Under the pieces are notes generated by a model. It saw nothing but the letters and a program-made list of their open reading frames with translations. It ran no database searches and was not told where the DNA came from. The translations under genes were made by a program, and so were the position numbers. DNA of 19,112 bases from Bacteroidales bacterium UBA3382 (GTDB lineage Bacteria; Bacteroidota; Bacteroidia; Bacteroidales; UBA932). The DNA lies in the NCBI GenBank assembly GCA_002358965.1, contig DEPW01000105.1, positions 2,664 to 21,775 of the forward strand, in the 5' to 3' direction. This document shows positions 6,674 through 14,813 of the stretch, in pieces (the stretch's first letter is position 1; each line of letters starts with the position of its first letter).

Positions 6674-9424
6674 ATGAAGAGAAAGTATTTGTTGGTTGCA
6701 GGATTGGTGATGATGGCAGTTGCCTGCCAGGAGCCGATGCAACAGGAGCCGGAAGACAGGCCCGTGCTCGATTCTCCATTGAAGGGCGCAGTGGACGGAA
6801 AAATGATGGTCCTCGTCTCGGAAGAGATGCGCCTGCAGTTCGAAGACGCTACCGGCGAAGACGGCCTTGTAAGGCTCGAGTCGGTCAAGTCGACGGAAAC
6901 GCTTCCAGAAGAAATGGAAATCATTTCCGTAAAGAGGGTCTTCACCAAAGACCCGCGTTTCGTGAAAAGGGCGCACAAGGCCGGTCTGGACAGATGGTAT
7001 GAGATCACATTCAATGAGGATGTTCCGTTGACGAAGGCAGGAAGCTGCATCAGCGGAATCGAGGGCATCGAGTATGCCGAATATGTATACAAGCCGGTAA
7101 GCCATGCGATGGAGGTATATCCTTTTGCGACTTCGGCACCGTTCGACGATCCGAGGGCCGGCAACCAGTGGCATTACCAGAATGACGGTTCGCGTTTGAA
7201 TTCGATAGCCGGCTCCGACATCAATCTCTACGACGCTTACAACAGATACGGCGTATACGGTTCTCCTAATGTGGTCGTTGCCATTGTGGACGGCGGTATA
7301 GATGTCGATCACGAGGACCTTGCACAGAACATGTGGATCAACGAGGCCGAGATGAACGGACAGCCGGGTGTGGACGATGACGGAAACGGCTTTGTGGACG
7401 ATATATACGGATTCAATTTCGTTACGCAGTACATGCAGGGCGAAATAGTAGCTCACGGACACGGTACGCATGTGGCCGGAACAGTGGCTGCCGTCAACAA
7501 CAACGGTGTCGGCGTAATCGGCATTGCCGGCGGTAACGGCTCTCCGGATTCGGGCGTGCGCCTGATGTCCTGCCAGATCTTCGCTCCCAATGCAGACAGT
7601 CCTTGGTCCGACCGTGAATGGACCGGAAACTCGGCAGACGCAATCAGGTACGGTGCCGACAACGGTGCGGTGATAGCGCAGAACAGCTGGGGCTATGATC
7701 CGGGAGTCCAGACTCCTTATGTGATAAGGACCGCCATCGACTATTTCATCGAAAACGCCGGTATGGACGATGATGGAAACCAGGTAGGCCCTATGGCCGG
7801 CGGTATCGCCATCTTCGCTGCAGGTAACGACAATATCGTCGAAGATTCGGCTCCGGGCAATTACACTCCTACATTCGCGGTAGCGGCGCTCAATGCCCAA
7901 TATGAAAGGGCCCGTTATTCGAACATAGGTACTTGGGTGGATGTTTCCGCTCCTGGCGGAGAAGACATCACCAACAACTTTGTCCTCAGTACATACCCGA
8001 TGGAAGACGGCGGATATGCCAGCCTCCAGGGAACATCCATGGCCTGTCCTCATGTCTCGGGCATAGCCGCATTGGTCGTATCAGCAAAAGGAGGCCCCGG
8101 TTTTACCAACAAGATGCTTGAGGAAATCCTGCTCGATGCCTGCGATCCTATAATATATGAATACAACAGGTTTGACCTGCATGGAGATCTCGAGGAAGGC
8201 ATGCTCCTCGGACGCGGCCTCATCAATACTTCATGGGCTTTGGCTTCCATGAGTACGGTGGCTCCCGAATCTCCTGAATTCGAAATGGACAGTCCGAATT
8301 CGAATACATTGACAATCAATGCAGTTGTTCCGCAGGACGAGGATGACGGCCTGGCTACGGGATTGCAGGTATACTACAGTACCGAATCCTTCTCGAGCAT
8401 AGACTACGACAATATCCCGGGGAACATAACGGCTTTGGACTATAAAGTCCGCGATCTCGAAGACTCCGAGGACGGCTCTTCGAAGGTAATCGTTATCAAT
8501 GGCCTTGATTTTACGAAGACATACTATGTGGCCATGTCCTCATCCGACAGGGCCGGAAACAAATCGGAGCTTTCCGCAGTGGAGACTGTCACCACGGGTG
8601 AAAACCACGCTCCCGAAATCACTATCCCGGAAGAGTATGCGGATTTCATAATCAAGACATACGATTCGGCGGAGATGCCAGTCGCCATAGCTGATCCCGA
8701 CGGACATGCAGTGACTGCAAGCGCGGCTGCCGGGACAAGGAAACTCGATTGCGAACTGGTAGAGGATACATTGATGGTATACATCAACGGCTGGGAGTTC
8801 TCATCGGGAGACTATACTGCCGAGATCAAGGCTACGGATGAATACGGCATGGAATCGACTGCCGCATTCAAGTTCTCGATCAGGGCCAACTCCAATCCTG
8901 AAGTCGTCGTGGAGCCTGCTGAGATACCTTCCGTATGCTTCAACGGAATAGGCGAAGAGTACAGACTCGACATGGCAGAGTACATAGTGGATACGGACGG
9001 CGATCCTCTGACCTACGGCTATACCCTCAGTTCCGAAGGAATCATAGATGTCGTCCAGACAGACAACTACCTTGATATCACTGCTATGCAATACGGCGCA
9101 GTGACACTGACGGTGTCGGCTACGGACGGCGTAGGCGATGCTGCCCAGTTCAGCATGCAGTTCCTCATCCGCGAAGGATCGAATATGGTAGACATATATC
9201 CTAACCCTGTATACAACGACCTTCACATCAGACCAGGCGAGGAAGGAAACTATGAAATCCTTATCTCGGGCCCTACCGGCAGCGTATTGTTCAATGATAC
9301 GGTTACGGTATCGCCGTTCAATCCTCTGACAGTGGACATGTCGAAGCAGGCGGCAGGAGTTTACAGCGTAGTGATAGTCTCCGAGGACGGGACCGAATAT
9401 AAAACGAATGTAGTCAAGTACTAA
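6674..9424 (+). CDS. Subtilisin-like (S8) serine protease with T9SS C-terminal sorting domain
   Basis: Exported protease of 916 residues. The N-terminus is a signal peptide with a lipobox-like end (MMAVAC, Cys18), so it may be lipidated. Residues about 30-165 look like a prodomain. The S8 domain (about 190-525) carries the complete triad: Asp206 (IVDGGIDVDHEDL), His263 (HGTHVAGTVAA) and Ser455 (GTSMACPH), plus oxyanion Asn385 (AAGNDN). Next come a fibronectin type III-like domain (about 530-640) and two cadherin/Ig-like domains (about 642-740 and 740-836, each with a DxDG or DPDG turn). The last 80 residues start with VDIYPNPVYNDLHI and end with KTNVVKY, the pattern of a type A T9SS sorting domain (Por secretion tail), removed on export to the cell surface. 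The PorV-like gene 15 bp downstream supports T9SS export. Substrate and specificity unknown. Confidence 0.94.
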   Translation: MKRKYLLVAGLVMMAVACQEPMQQEPEDRPVLDSPLKGAVDGKMMVLVSEEMRLQFEDATGEDGLVRLESVKSTETLPEEMEIISVKRVFTKDPRFVKRAHKAGLDRWYEITFNEDVPLTKAGSCISGIEGIEYAEYVYKPVSHAMEVYPFATSAPFDDPRAGNQWHYQNDGSRLNSIAGSDINLYDAYNRYGVYGSPNVVVAIVDGGIDVDHEDLAQNMWINEAEMNGQPGVDDDGNGFVDDIYGFNFVTQYMQGEIVAHGHGTHVAGTVAAVNNNGVGVIGIAGGNGSPDSGVRLMSCQIFAPNADSPWSDREWTGNSADAIRYGADNGAVIAQNSWGYDPGVQTPYVIRTAIDYFIENAGMDDDGNQVGPMAGGIAIFAAGNDNIVEDSAPGNYTPTFAVAALNAQYERARYSNIGTWVDVSAPGGEDITNNFVLSTYPMEDGGYASLQGTSMACPHVSGIAALVVSAKGGPGFTNKMLEEILLDACDPIIYEYNRFDLHGDLEEGMLLGRGLINTSWALASMSTVAPESPEFEMDSPNSNTLTINAVVPQDEDDGLATGLQVYYSTESFSSIDYDNIPGNITALDYKVRDLEDSEDGSSKVIVINGLDFTKTYYVAMSSSDRAGNKSELSAVETVTTGENHAPEITIPEEYADFIIKTYDSAEMPVAIADPDGHAVTASAAAGTRKLDCELVEDTLMVYINGWEFSSGDYTAEIKATDEYGMESTAAFKFSIRANSNPEVVVEPAEIPSVCFNGIGEEYRLDMAEYIVDTDGDPLTYGYTLSSEGIIDVVQTDNYLDITAMQYGAVTLTVSATDGVGDAAQFSMQFLIREGSNMVDIYPNPVYNDLHIRPGEEGNYEILISGPTGSVLFNDTVTVSPFNPLTVDMSKQAAGVYSVVIVSEDGTEYKTNVVKY

Positions 9425-9439
9425 AGCAAACGATTCAGC

Positions 9440-10378
9440 ATGAAAAAAACAGTTATTTCAATCATAGCAGCATTCTTGGCTGTCAATGCTTTCGGCCAGA
9501 GCGTGACGGATGTGGCTCCGGATGCAAGGTCGGCCGGTATGGCGGATGCCTATACGGCAATGTACGGCAAGGGATTCAGTCTCTATACCAACTCCGCCGC
9601 TGCGGCTTTGTCGGACGACGATTTCGCGATTTCAGCGAATTATTCCATGTTGCAGCCTAAGGTTGCCGGCATGAACAGTTTCGCAGTAGGCGCGTTCTAC
9701 AAGTTCAACGACAGGTATACTGTCGGTCTCGGCGCGAGGGCGCGCATGCAATCGGTAAGCACTGTGTTTACTGATGACAACGGTATCGCTTCCGGTTCAT
9801 TCGACGGTTCGGTGGCGCAGTTCAGCGTGGACGCTTCTTTCGGTATGCACATCATAGAAGGTTTCGCTGCTGCCGTGAATCTGCATTTCTACTATGACCA
9901 GAGCCCTCAGCCGATAGGCATAGTCAACGGTATAGGCTTCGGTCTCGATGTGGATCTTATGTATTCGCACAAATATTTCAATGTAGCCCTTGCTGCAAAG
10001 AACCTCGGACCGGCGATGACATACGAGCCGGGCATTTCCTATGCCCTCCCGATGGATATCAGGGCCGGTTATTCCGGAAATTATGAGATAGTGGACGATG
10101 TCTTTGATATCAATCCGGCTGTGGATGTGGATTATATCCTCAACAACTCTACGCTTACGGCAGGCGTCGGAGCGGAGTTCGAGTTCATAGACATGGTTGC
10201 GGTCAGGGGCGGTTACCGCTATTCGGCAAACGAGGCGTTCATGCCTTCGTATGCGACCGTAGGTCTGGGTGTGGAGTTCTTCGGAATAGGCATCGATGCA
10301 GCTTACTATATCGGTATGGGAAAGGCTGCGGATGTGCTTTCAAACACGCTTAAGATAGGTATCAGTTACAAATTTTAA
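9440..10378 (+). CDS. PorV/PorQ-family outer-membrane beta-barrel protein
   Basis: Protein of 312 residues with a Sec signal peptide (cleavage near residue 19-20, in NAFGQS). Directly after it comes VAPDARSAGMADAYTAM (residues 25-41), closely matching the PorV signature APDARAxGMGDAxVAT, followed by an asparagine-rich NSAAAAL segment in place of the usual NPA. The rest consists of alternating beta strands rich in Gly and aromatic residues, ending in ISYKF with the C-terminal Phe of outer-membrane barrels. PorV is a FadL-like barrel that carries T9SS cargo to the surface sortase; PorQ is a relative. This one is shorter than the roughly 390 residues of classical PorV, so a paralogue is more likely than the core component. 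It lies 15 bp after the T9SS-tailed protease and before a terminator, so the two form an operon. Confidence 0.82.
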   Translation: MKKTVISIIAAFLAVNAFGQSVTDVAPDARSAGMADAYTAMYGKGFSLYTNSAAAALSDDDFAISANYSMLQPKVAGMNSFAVGAFYKFNDRYTVGLGARARMQSVSTVFTDDNGIASGSFDGSVAQFSVDASFGMHIIEGFAAAVNLHFYYDQSPQPIGIVNGIGFGLDVDLMYSHKYFNVALAAKNLGPAMTYEPGISYALPMDIRAGYSGNYEIVDDVFDINPAVDVDYILNNSTLTAGVGAEFEFIDMVAVRGGYRYSANEAFMPSYATVGLGVEFFGIGIDAAYYIGMGKAADVLSNTLKIGISYKF

Positions 10379-10395
10379 ATAACGGATGATTCCGG

Positions 10396-10433
10396 GGAGG
10401 CTGCGGACTCTGTTCCGGCAGCCTCCTTTTTTT
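10396..10433 (+). terminator. Intrinsic terminator after the PorV-like gene
   Basis: GGAGGCTGC (10396-10404) pairs with GCAGCCTCC (10418-10426); GGA and TCC extend the stem past one bulged base, and seven T residues follow at 10427-10433. It sits 17 bp after the PorV-like stop and closes the protease operon. It also shows that the in-frame ATG at 10386 is not the start of the aldolase gene. Confidence 0.9.
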
Positions 10434-10451
10434 AAGAAAATCCATTGTGAT

Positions 10452-11474
10452 ATGAGAAGTTTCGGTTCGGATAACAACAGTCCTGTCCATCCACGGATAA
10501 TGGCGGCGCTTGCGGAGGCCAACCGCGACCATGCCCCCGGTTATGGTGACGACGACTGGACAAGGGCTGCGGAAGCGGCGGTACGCGGGCTTTTCGACGG
10601 CGAGACGCTCCCGCTGTTCGTATATAACGGAACGGGCAGCAATATGCTGGCCCTCCAGCTGATGACCAAATCCTACAATTCGATATTTTGCGCCTCGACC
10701 GCGCACATCGCCGTGGACGAATGCAATGCCCCCGGAAAGTTTACAGGATGCCAGTTGTGCACCGTTGCGACTCCGGACGGCAAGCTTACGCCCGAGCTGC
10801 TCGAGCCTTATATGACGGGCTTCGGTTTCGAGCATCATTCGCAACCCGGAGCCTTGTATGTGTCTGAATGCACCGAGCTTGGTACGGTGTATACTCCCGA
10901 AGAGCTCAAGCGGCTGACGGATTATGCGCATGGGCTCGGTCTCAAGGTGCATCTGGATGGCGCAAGGATAGCCAATGCGGCAGCCGCGCTCGGTGTCACT
11001 GTCAAAGATTTGTCGCAAAAGTGCGGTGTGGATACGATGACTCTCGGAGGGACAAAGAACGGCCTTATGTTCGGTGAATGCGTGGTTGTCTTCGACAGAG
11101 CGCTGTTCGCCGATGCCAAGTATGTCAGGAAGCAGGCAGGCCAGCTTGCGAGCAAGATGCGATATGTTTCGGCCCAGTTCTCCGAGTATCTTAAGGACGG
11201 CCTGTGGCTGGAATGCGCTTCAAGGGCCAATATGATGGCCAGGCTGCTTGCGGAGCGGCTCTCTTCGGTCGAAGGGATTTCCTTTACCCAGAAAGTAGAG
11301 AGCAACCAGCTGTTCCTTACGATGCCGAAAGAGGCTTCGCGCAGATTGCTTGAAGAATATTTTTTTTACTATTGGGACGAGGCCGCGGGCGAAGTGCGTT
11401 TTGTGACATCTTTCGATACAGCACAGAAGGATATAGACGATTTGGTAGCCGCGGTCAAGAAAGTTTTGAAATGA
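10452..11474 (+). CDS. Low-specificity L-threonine aldolase (PLP-dependent)
   Basis: Cytoplasmic fold-type I PLP enzyme of 340 residues, the usual size, which splits threonine or allo-threonine to glycine and acetaldehyde. Family signatures are the N-terminal SFGSDNNSPVHPRIMAAL, the HAPGYGDDDWT stretch, HLDGARIANAAAALG (Asp and Arg that hold the PLP ring and phosphate) and Lys202 in TLGGTKNGLMFGE, the Schiff-base lysine. The start is ATG 10452, just before the conserved N-terminus; an in-frame ATG at 10386 would place the terminator inside the coding region. No promoter consensus is visible between the terminator and this start, so transcription may come from read-through or a weak site. The stop overlaps the next start (ATGA), giving a coupled operon. 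Another beta-eliminating-lyase specificity is possible but less likely. Confidence 0.92.
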   Translation: MRSFGSDNNSPVHPRIMAALAEANRDHAPGYGDDDWTRAAEAAVRGLFDGETLPLFVYNGTGSNMLALQLMTKSYNSIFCASTAHIAVDECNAPGKFTGCQLCTVATPDGKLTPELLEPYMTGFGFEHHSQPGALYVSECTELGTVYTPEELKRLTDYAHGLGLKVHLDGARIANAAAALGVTVKDLSQKCGVDTMTLGGTKNGLMFGECVVVFDRALFADAKYVRKQAGQLASKMRYVSAQFSEYLKDGLWLECASRANMMARLLAERLSSVEGISFTQKVESNQLFLTMPKEASRRLLEEYFFYYWDEAAGEVRFVTSFDTAQKDIDDLVAAVKKVLK

Positions 11475-12349
11475 AGGATATAGAGAAAATAGCAGTTTCG
11501 GATATCATGGGCGACGATGTCCCCAGGACGAAGACTTATCCTAAAGTACTTGTAATAGCCGGGAGCGAACCTCTCGGAAGCGCAGGGATACAGGCGGATA
11601 TCAAGGCCGTCACCTGTTGCGGGGCATACGCCGCCGGAAGCGTAACCTGCATTGTCAACGAAGATACCACGGCAGTCAAGGATATCTTCCCTTTGCCGGC
11701 AGAGCTTGTGATAGGGCAGGCGGAATCGTTCCTGTCGGATGTAGGCGCCTGTGCAGTGAAGATAGGGATGCTCTTTACCGAACAGCTCATTTCCGAAGTG
11801 GCCGCTCTTCTGGGCAGACATCCAGGCATCCCGGTTGTAGTCGATCCGGTAATGGTGAATGCCACGGGGCAGAGGCTCGTCGAGCTTTCGGCGATAGAGG
11901 CGTACAAGGAAAAGCTTTTCCCCGAAGCGACCCTCATAACTCCGAATGCGCGTGAGGCGGCATTGTTGCTTGGACACGAAATTACATTGGAGTCGGCCTC
12001 TGACGATATGGAGGAGCTGTGCGGCCGGGGCTGTTCGGTAATAGTAAAATCGATCCGTCCCGACGGAAGGCAGATAGACCTCTTCAAGGAAGCGGGACAG
12101 CCGGGTTACGAGACGATAGAGAAGGAGATGATCCGGACTCCCAATGTCAACGGTACCGGCTGTACCTTCTCTTCGTCGATAGCGGCATATATGGCACAGG
12201 GTCTTCCTTTGCGCGATGCCGTACATAAGGCCGAAGACTATATAGACGGGGCAATCAGGGCCGGTTCGCGGTATCTGTTCGGAAAGGGCTTCGGCCCTGT
12301 CTGCCACAATTACAGGATCGTCGGCGAAGCCGGCATGAAGCGGAAGTGA
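11471..12349 (+). CDS. ThiD-like hydroxymethylpyrimidine/phosphomethylpyrimidine kinase, divergent
   Basis: Ribokinase-superfamily kinase of 292 residues. Matches to ThiD are GIQADIKA (39-46), KIGML, VVVDPVMV, LITPNAREA, the ATP anion hole GTGC at 228-231 and GFGPV near the end. The substrate end is unusual: the canonical GSDSSGGAG or GTDPSGGAG reads GSEPLGSAG (31-39), so the Asp and a Gly are replaced; KGGH before the last strands is replaced by VKSIRPDG; and the His before GTGC is Asn227. ThiD phosphorylates HMP and HMP-phosphate for thiamine; relatives phosphorylate pyridoxal. No other thiamine gene is nearby and the upstream neighbour uses PLP, so vitamin B6 or another alcohol is an alternative substrate. 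The start ATG 11471 overlaps the aldolase stop; ATG 11507 is possible. Confidence 0.82.
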   Translation: MKDIEKIAVSDIMGDDVPRTKTYPKVLVIAGSEPLGSAGIQADIKAVTCCGAYAAGSVTCIVNEDTTAVKDIFPLPAELVIGQAESFLSDVGACAVKIGMLFTEQLISEVAALLGRHPGIPVVVDPVMVNATGQRLVELSAIEAYKEKLFPEATLITPNAREAALLLGHEITLESASDDMEELCGRGCSVIVKSIRPDGRQIDLFKEAGQPGYETIEKEMIRTPNVNGTGCTFSSSIAAYMAQGLPLRDAVHKAEDYIDGAIRAGSRYLFGKGFGPVCHNYRIVGEAGMKRK

Positions 12350-12354
12350 CGGAT

Positions 12355-13551
12355 ATGAAAGACCGTCTCATAACCCCGAGTTACTGCTATGTCATTGCAG
12401 CCAACTTCCTGCTCTATTTCGGCTTCTATATATTGATGCCGGTGCTTCCCTTTTACCTTACTGAGCAGTTCGGCCTCGGGAAGGGTTCGATAGGGACTAT
12501 CCTGGCGTGCTATACGGTGGCGGCGTTGTTGGTGCGGCCGTTCTCGGGATACCTGTTGGACGCGTTCGCACGTAAACCGCTGTATCTGCTGGCCTTTACG
12601 GTGTTCACATCGGTGTTCGGTCTGTATCTGCTTGCCGGCTCGGTCCTGCTTTTTGTCGCATTGAGGATTGTGCACGGCCTGTCTTTCGGGATGGTGACGG
12701 TCGCCGGAAATACCATAGTGATAGACATCCTGCCTTCGTCGAGAAGGGGGGAGGGCATAGGCTATTACGGGCTTGCCAACAACATAGCGATGTCCCTTGG
12801 GCCTATGACCGGATTGTTCCTGCACGATTATTATTCGTTTGCGGTGATCTTCCTGAGCGCTCTGGGATGCTGCCTTGCAGGACTCGTGGCGGCCTCTCTG
12901 GTGAAGACTCCGGTAAAGCCGAGGATCGAAAGGGACAGCCCTATATCGCTGGACAGGTTCATCCTGCTCAAAGGCATACCGGTAGGCATAGATTTGCTGC
13001 TGATATCGATTCCATACGGAATCACTACTACTTATGTGGCGATGTACGCAAAGAGCATAGGCGTAGTGTCCGGCACCGGACTGTTCTTTACCTTCATGGC
13101 CTGCGGAATGGCGGTGTCGAGGATGTTTTCGGGAAAACAGGTAGACCACGGCAAGATCACCCAGGTCATCATGGCTGGAATCGCGATTGTGATATTCTGT
13201 TACATAGGGCTTTATGTCTGCGAACCGTTGTCCGGGGTTTCGCCCGGTCTTGTCAAGGCCGTCCTGTATTGCTCGGCCCTGGCTCTCGGCGTGGGGTCCG
13301 GCATGATGTTCCCGGCCTTCAATACGATGTTCGTGAATCTCGGGCGTAACGACCAGAGGGGGACGGCTACTTCGACCTACCTGACTTCGTGGGATGTCGG
13401 CATAGGAATAGGCTTGGTGCTCGGCGGTGTGATAGGCGGGATGTTTTCGTTTTCATACGCATACCTCTCCGGTGCCGGGCTATGTCTGATTTCGCTGCTG
13501 ATCTTCAGATTCAAGATAATACCTCATTTTCAGAAAAACAGATTACGATAA
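12355..13551 (+). CDS. Major facilitator superfamily transporter
   Basis: Inner-membrane protein of 398 residues with about twelve hydrophobic segments in two halves. The loop between segments 2 and 3 carries the MFS motif A as GYLLDAFARKPLY (residues about 60-72). A polar connector (KTPVKPRIERDSP) marks the midpoint. The sequence belongs to the general drug/sugar-efflux-like MFS group; no substrate can be named. The ATG at 12355 is five bases after the kinase stop; a GTG at 12346 overlapping that stop is an alternative and adds three residues. Its place between a vitamin-type kinase and a PAS protein suggests transport of a metabolite linked to the aldolase or kinase, as inference only. Confidence 0.9.
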   Translation: MKDRLITPSYCYVIAANFLLYFGFYILMPVLPFYLTEQFGLGKGSIGTILACYTVAALLVRPFSGYLLDAFARKPLYLLAFTVFTSVFGLYLLAGSVLLFVALRIVHGLSFGMVTVAGNTIVIDILPSSRRGEGIGYYGLANNIAMSLGPMTGLFLHDYYSFAVIFLSALGCCLAGLVAASLVKTPVKPRIERDSPISLDRFILLKGIPVGIDLLLISIPYGITTTYVAMYAKSIGVVSGTGLFFTFMACGMAVSRMFSGKQVDHGKITQVIMAGIAIVIFCYIGLYVCEPLSGVSPGLVKAVLYCSALALGVGSGMMFPAFNTMFVNLGRNDQRGTATSTYLTSWDVGIGIGLVLGGVIGGMFSFSYAYLSGAGLCLISLLIFRFKIIPHFQKNRLR

Positions 13552-13570
13552 ACAAAAACATTCATCAGTC

Positions 13571-13903
13571 ATGGATTACAGATGGTATGAAGAAATGAAT
13601 TGCGCCGTCACCGTATGCGATGCTGACGGCAGGATAGTTTTCATGAACAAGAAGTCCCGGGATACTTTTGCCGAGGGGACGGAGCGTCTCATAGGATGCA
13701 ATCTGAAGGACTGCCATTCGGACCGTTCATGGGAAATCATCCGGAGGCTTCTTGAAACCGGAGGCACCAACTCTTACACTATCCACAAGAAAGGGGTTAA
13801 GAAGATGATTTACCAGACAGCCTGGTTTGAAAACGGAAAAGTCATGGGCCTGGTCGAAATCTCGATGGTCATTCCAGAGGAAATCCCTCATTATGAGAGA
13901 TGA
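13571..13903 (+). CDS. Stand-alone PAS-domain protein
   Basis: Small soluble protein of 110 residues that is nearly all one PAS fold: a first strand CAVTVCDADGRIVFMNK, the helix ending in GCNLKDCH (the GxNLxDCH signature of short Bacteroidetes PAS proteins), then strands around SYTIHKKGVKKMIYQ and MGLVEISMVIP. No output domain, membrane segment or DNA-binding motif follows, so it would sense a ligand or act through a partner. It starts 19 bp after the transporter stop and is probably the last gene of that operon. Its final 35 bp overlap tail-to-tail with the end of the AraC-family gene on the other strand. Partner and ligand are unknown. Confidence 0.8.
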   Translation: MDYRWYEEMNCAVTVCDADGRIVFMNKKSRDTFAEGTERLIGCNLKDCHSDRSWEIIRRLLETGGTNSYTIHKKGVKKMIYQTAWFENGKVMGLVEISMVIPEEIPHYER

Positions 13904-14738
13904 CATGCTGTGACTTAATGAATTCCTTCGGGGTCATCCCGGTGTGTTTCTGAAAGAAGCTACCGAAATGCGAAGGGGTGGAAAATGACAGTTCGTATGC
14001 TATCTGGTATATCGTCATCTTTCTGTCCCTGAGCAGTTTCTTGGCTTCGAGCAAAGTGTATTCGTCAATCCATTCGGTCGCGCTGTGCCCGGTTTCCTTG
14101 CCGACGAGCGTGGAAAGATATTTGGGAGTGATTCCGAGCCGTTCCGCGTAGAATGCCACTTTCCTCTCATTCCTGAAGTTGCTCTCGACTTCGGCCAGAA
14201 AGCGTTTTGTCAGATACCTGTTTTTTGAATCGGGCGTTTCCTTCTTTTCGTTTATGAATATGTTGCAGGCTTCGTAAAACAGTATGTTAAGGTAGTTTCT
14301 CAGGATCTGTACCTGATATGTGTTTTCGTATTCGTTCTGGAAGTCTTTAAGATAGTTGCCGATGAAGCGGCACATGATGTATTTTTCATCGGGGATTTTA
14401 CGGACAGGCTCGTCGTCGTATATCCTTTTGAGCGAATATACATGTTTCAATTCATCTATGGGGAGAATGTCGATTCCGAGCCAGTATATGTCAGCCTTGA
14501 AATCTTTGGCGCTGTCGGTGAAGCCGAAGTTCTTTCCCGGCCCGATGACTATGAAGTATTTTTCACGAATGGTGAAATCTCTCGATTCGATGTCGATATC
14601 GGCTTTTCCGTGAGTGCAGATGATGATGCATACTCTGTCGTAGTCGGTGGCATATCGCTTACTGTGGTCGACATATTTGCCGTTCAGAGGCAATGTGCCG
14701 ATGATTTTGGATGTCTGGCTGTCGTGTTTCGCGGTCAT
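13869..14738 (-). CDS. AraC-family transcriptional regulator
   Basis: Protein of 289 residues. The N-terminal half (about 20-165) looks like the AraC-type cupin effector/dimerisation domain, with strand-rich sequence around the IIICTHGKADIDI and FIVIGPG segments. The C-terminal part (about 180-280) has two helix-turn-helix units: AERLGITPKYLSTLVGK and IAYELSFSTPSHFGSFFQKH followed by GMTPKEF, the AraC/XylS signature. It acts in the cytoplasm on DNA; the effector is unknown. The gene is divergent from the DUF4988/PCMD lipoprotein gene, with 128 bp between start codons, so that gene is the first candidate target. A TATTTTTG element at 14765-14772 lies 27 bp upstream. The 3' end overlaps the PAS gene by 35 bp, giving about 17 residues after the usual family end. 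Confidence 0.92.
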   Translation of the reverse strand: MTAKHDSQTSKIIGTLPLNGKYVDHSKRYATDYDRVCIIICTHGKADIDIESRDFTIREKYFIVIGPGKNFGFTDSAKDFKADIYWLGIDILPIDELKHVYSLKRIYDDEPVRKIPDEKYIMCRFIGNYLKDFQNEYENTYQVQILRNYLNILFYEACNIFINEKKETPDSKNRYLTKRFLAEVESNFRNERKVAFYAERLGITPKYLSTLVGKETGHSATEWIDEYTLLEAKKLLRDRKMTIYQIAYELSFSTPSHFGSFFQKHTGMTPKEFIKSQHVISHNEGFPLE

Positions 14739-14764
14739 TTCGTGTAAAAATCATAACAATTCCG

Positions 14765-14772
14765 CAAAAATA
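14765..14772 (-). promoter_or_regulatory. Putative -7 element of the AraC-family gene
   Basis: Minus-strand TATTTTTG matches TAnnTTTG at a suitable distance (27 bp) from the ATG at 14738. No TTG is present 19-20 bp upstream. It stands back-to-back with the lipoprotein promoter, 33 bp apart. Confidence 0.5.
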
Positions 14773-14805
14773 GGAAAATTGTGGTATTTTATGCGGTTAT
14801 TGTGA

Positions 14806-14813
14806 TATTTTTG
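14806..14813 (+). promoter_or_regulatory. Putative -7 element of the DUF4988/PCMD lipoprotein gene
   Basis: TATTTTTG matches TAnnTTTG and lies 53 bp upstream of the ATG at 14867. The nearest TTG (14779-14781) is 24 bp upstream, too far for the consensus, so activation by a regulator such as the divergent AraC protein is plausible but unproven. Confidence 0.5.

Noticed and set aside
6581..8053. 490-codon open frame on the minus strand opposite the subtilase gene
   Set aside because: It lies wholly antisense to a protease with an intact catalytic triad, its product is a His/Tyr/Val/Ile-rich mixture with no domain, and it reflects the codon bias of the real gene.
10386..10451. N-terminal extension of the threonine aldolase from ATG 10386
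   Set aside because: It would translate through a strong intrinsic terminator, and the family N-terminus begins at ATG 10452.
12346..12354. GTG start of the MFS gene overlapping the kinase stop
   Set aside because: Possible, but an ATG nine bases later gives a normal N-terminus, so it is kept only as an alternative.
11369..13149. Long minus-strand frames opposite the kinase and transporter genes
   Set aside because: No domain, no signal, no promoter, and fully covered by recognisable plus-strand genes; treated as shadows.
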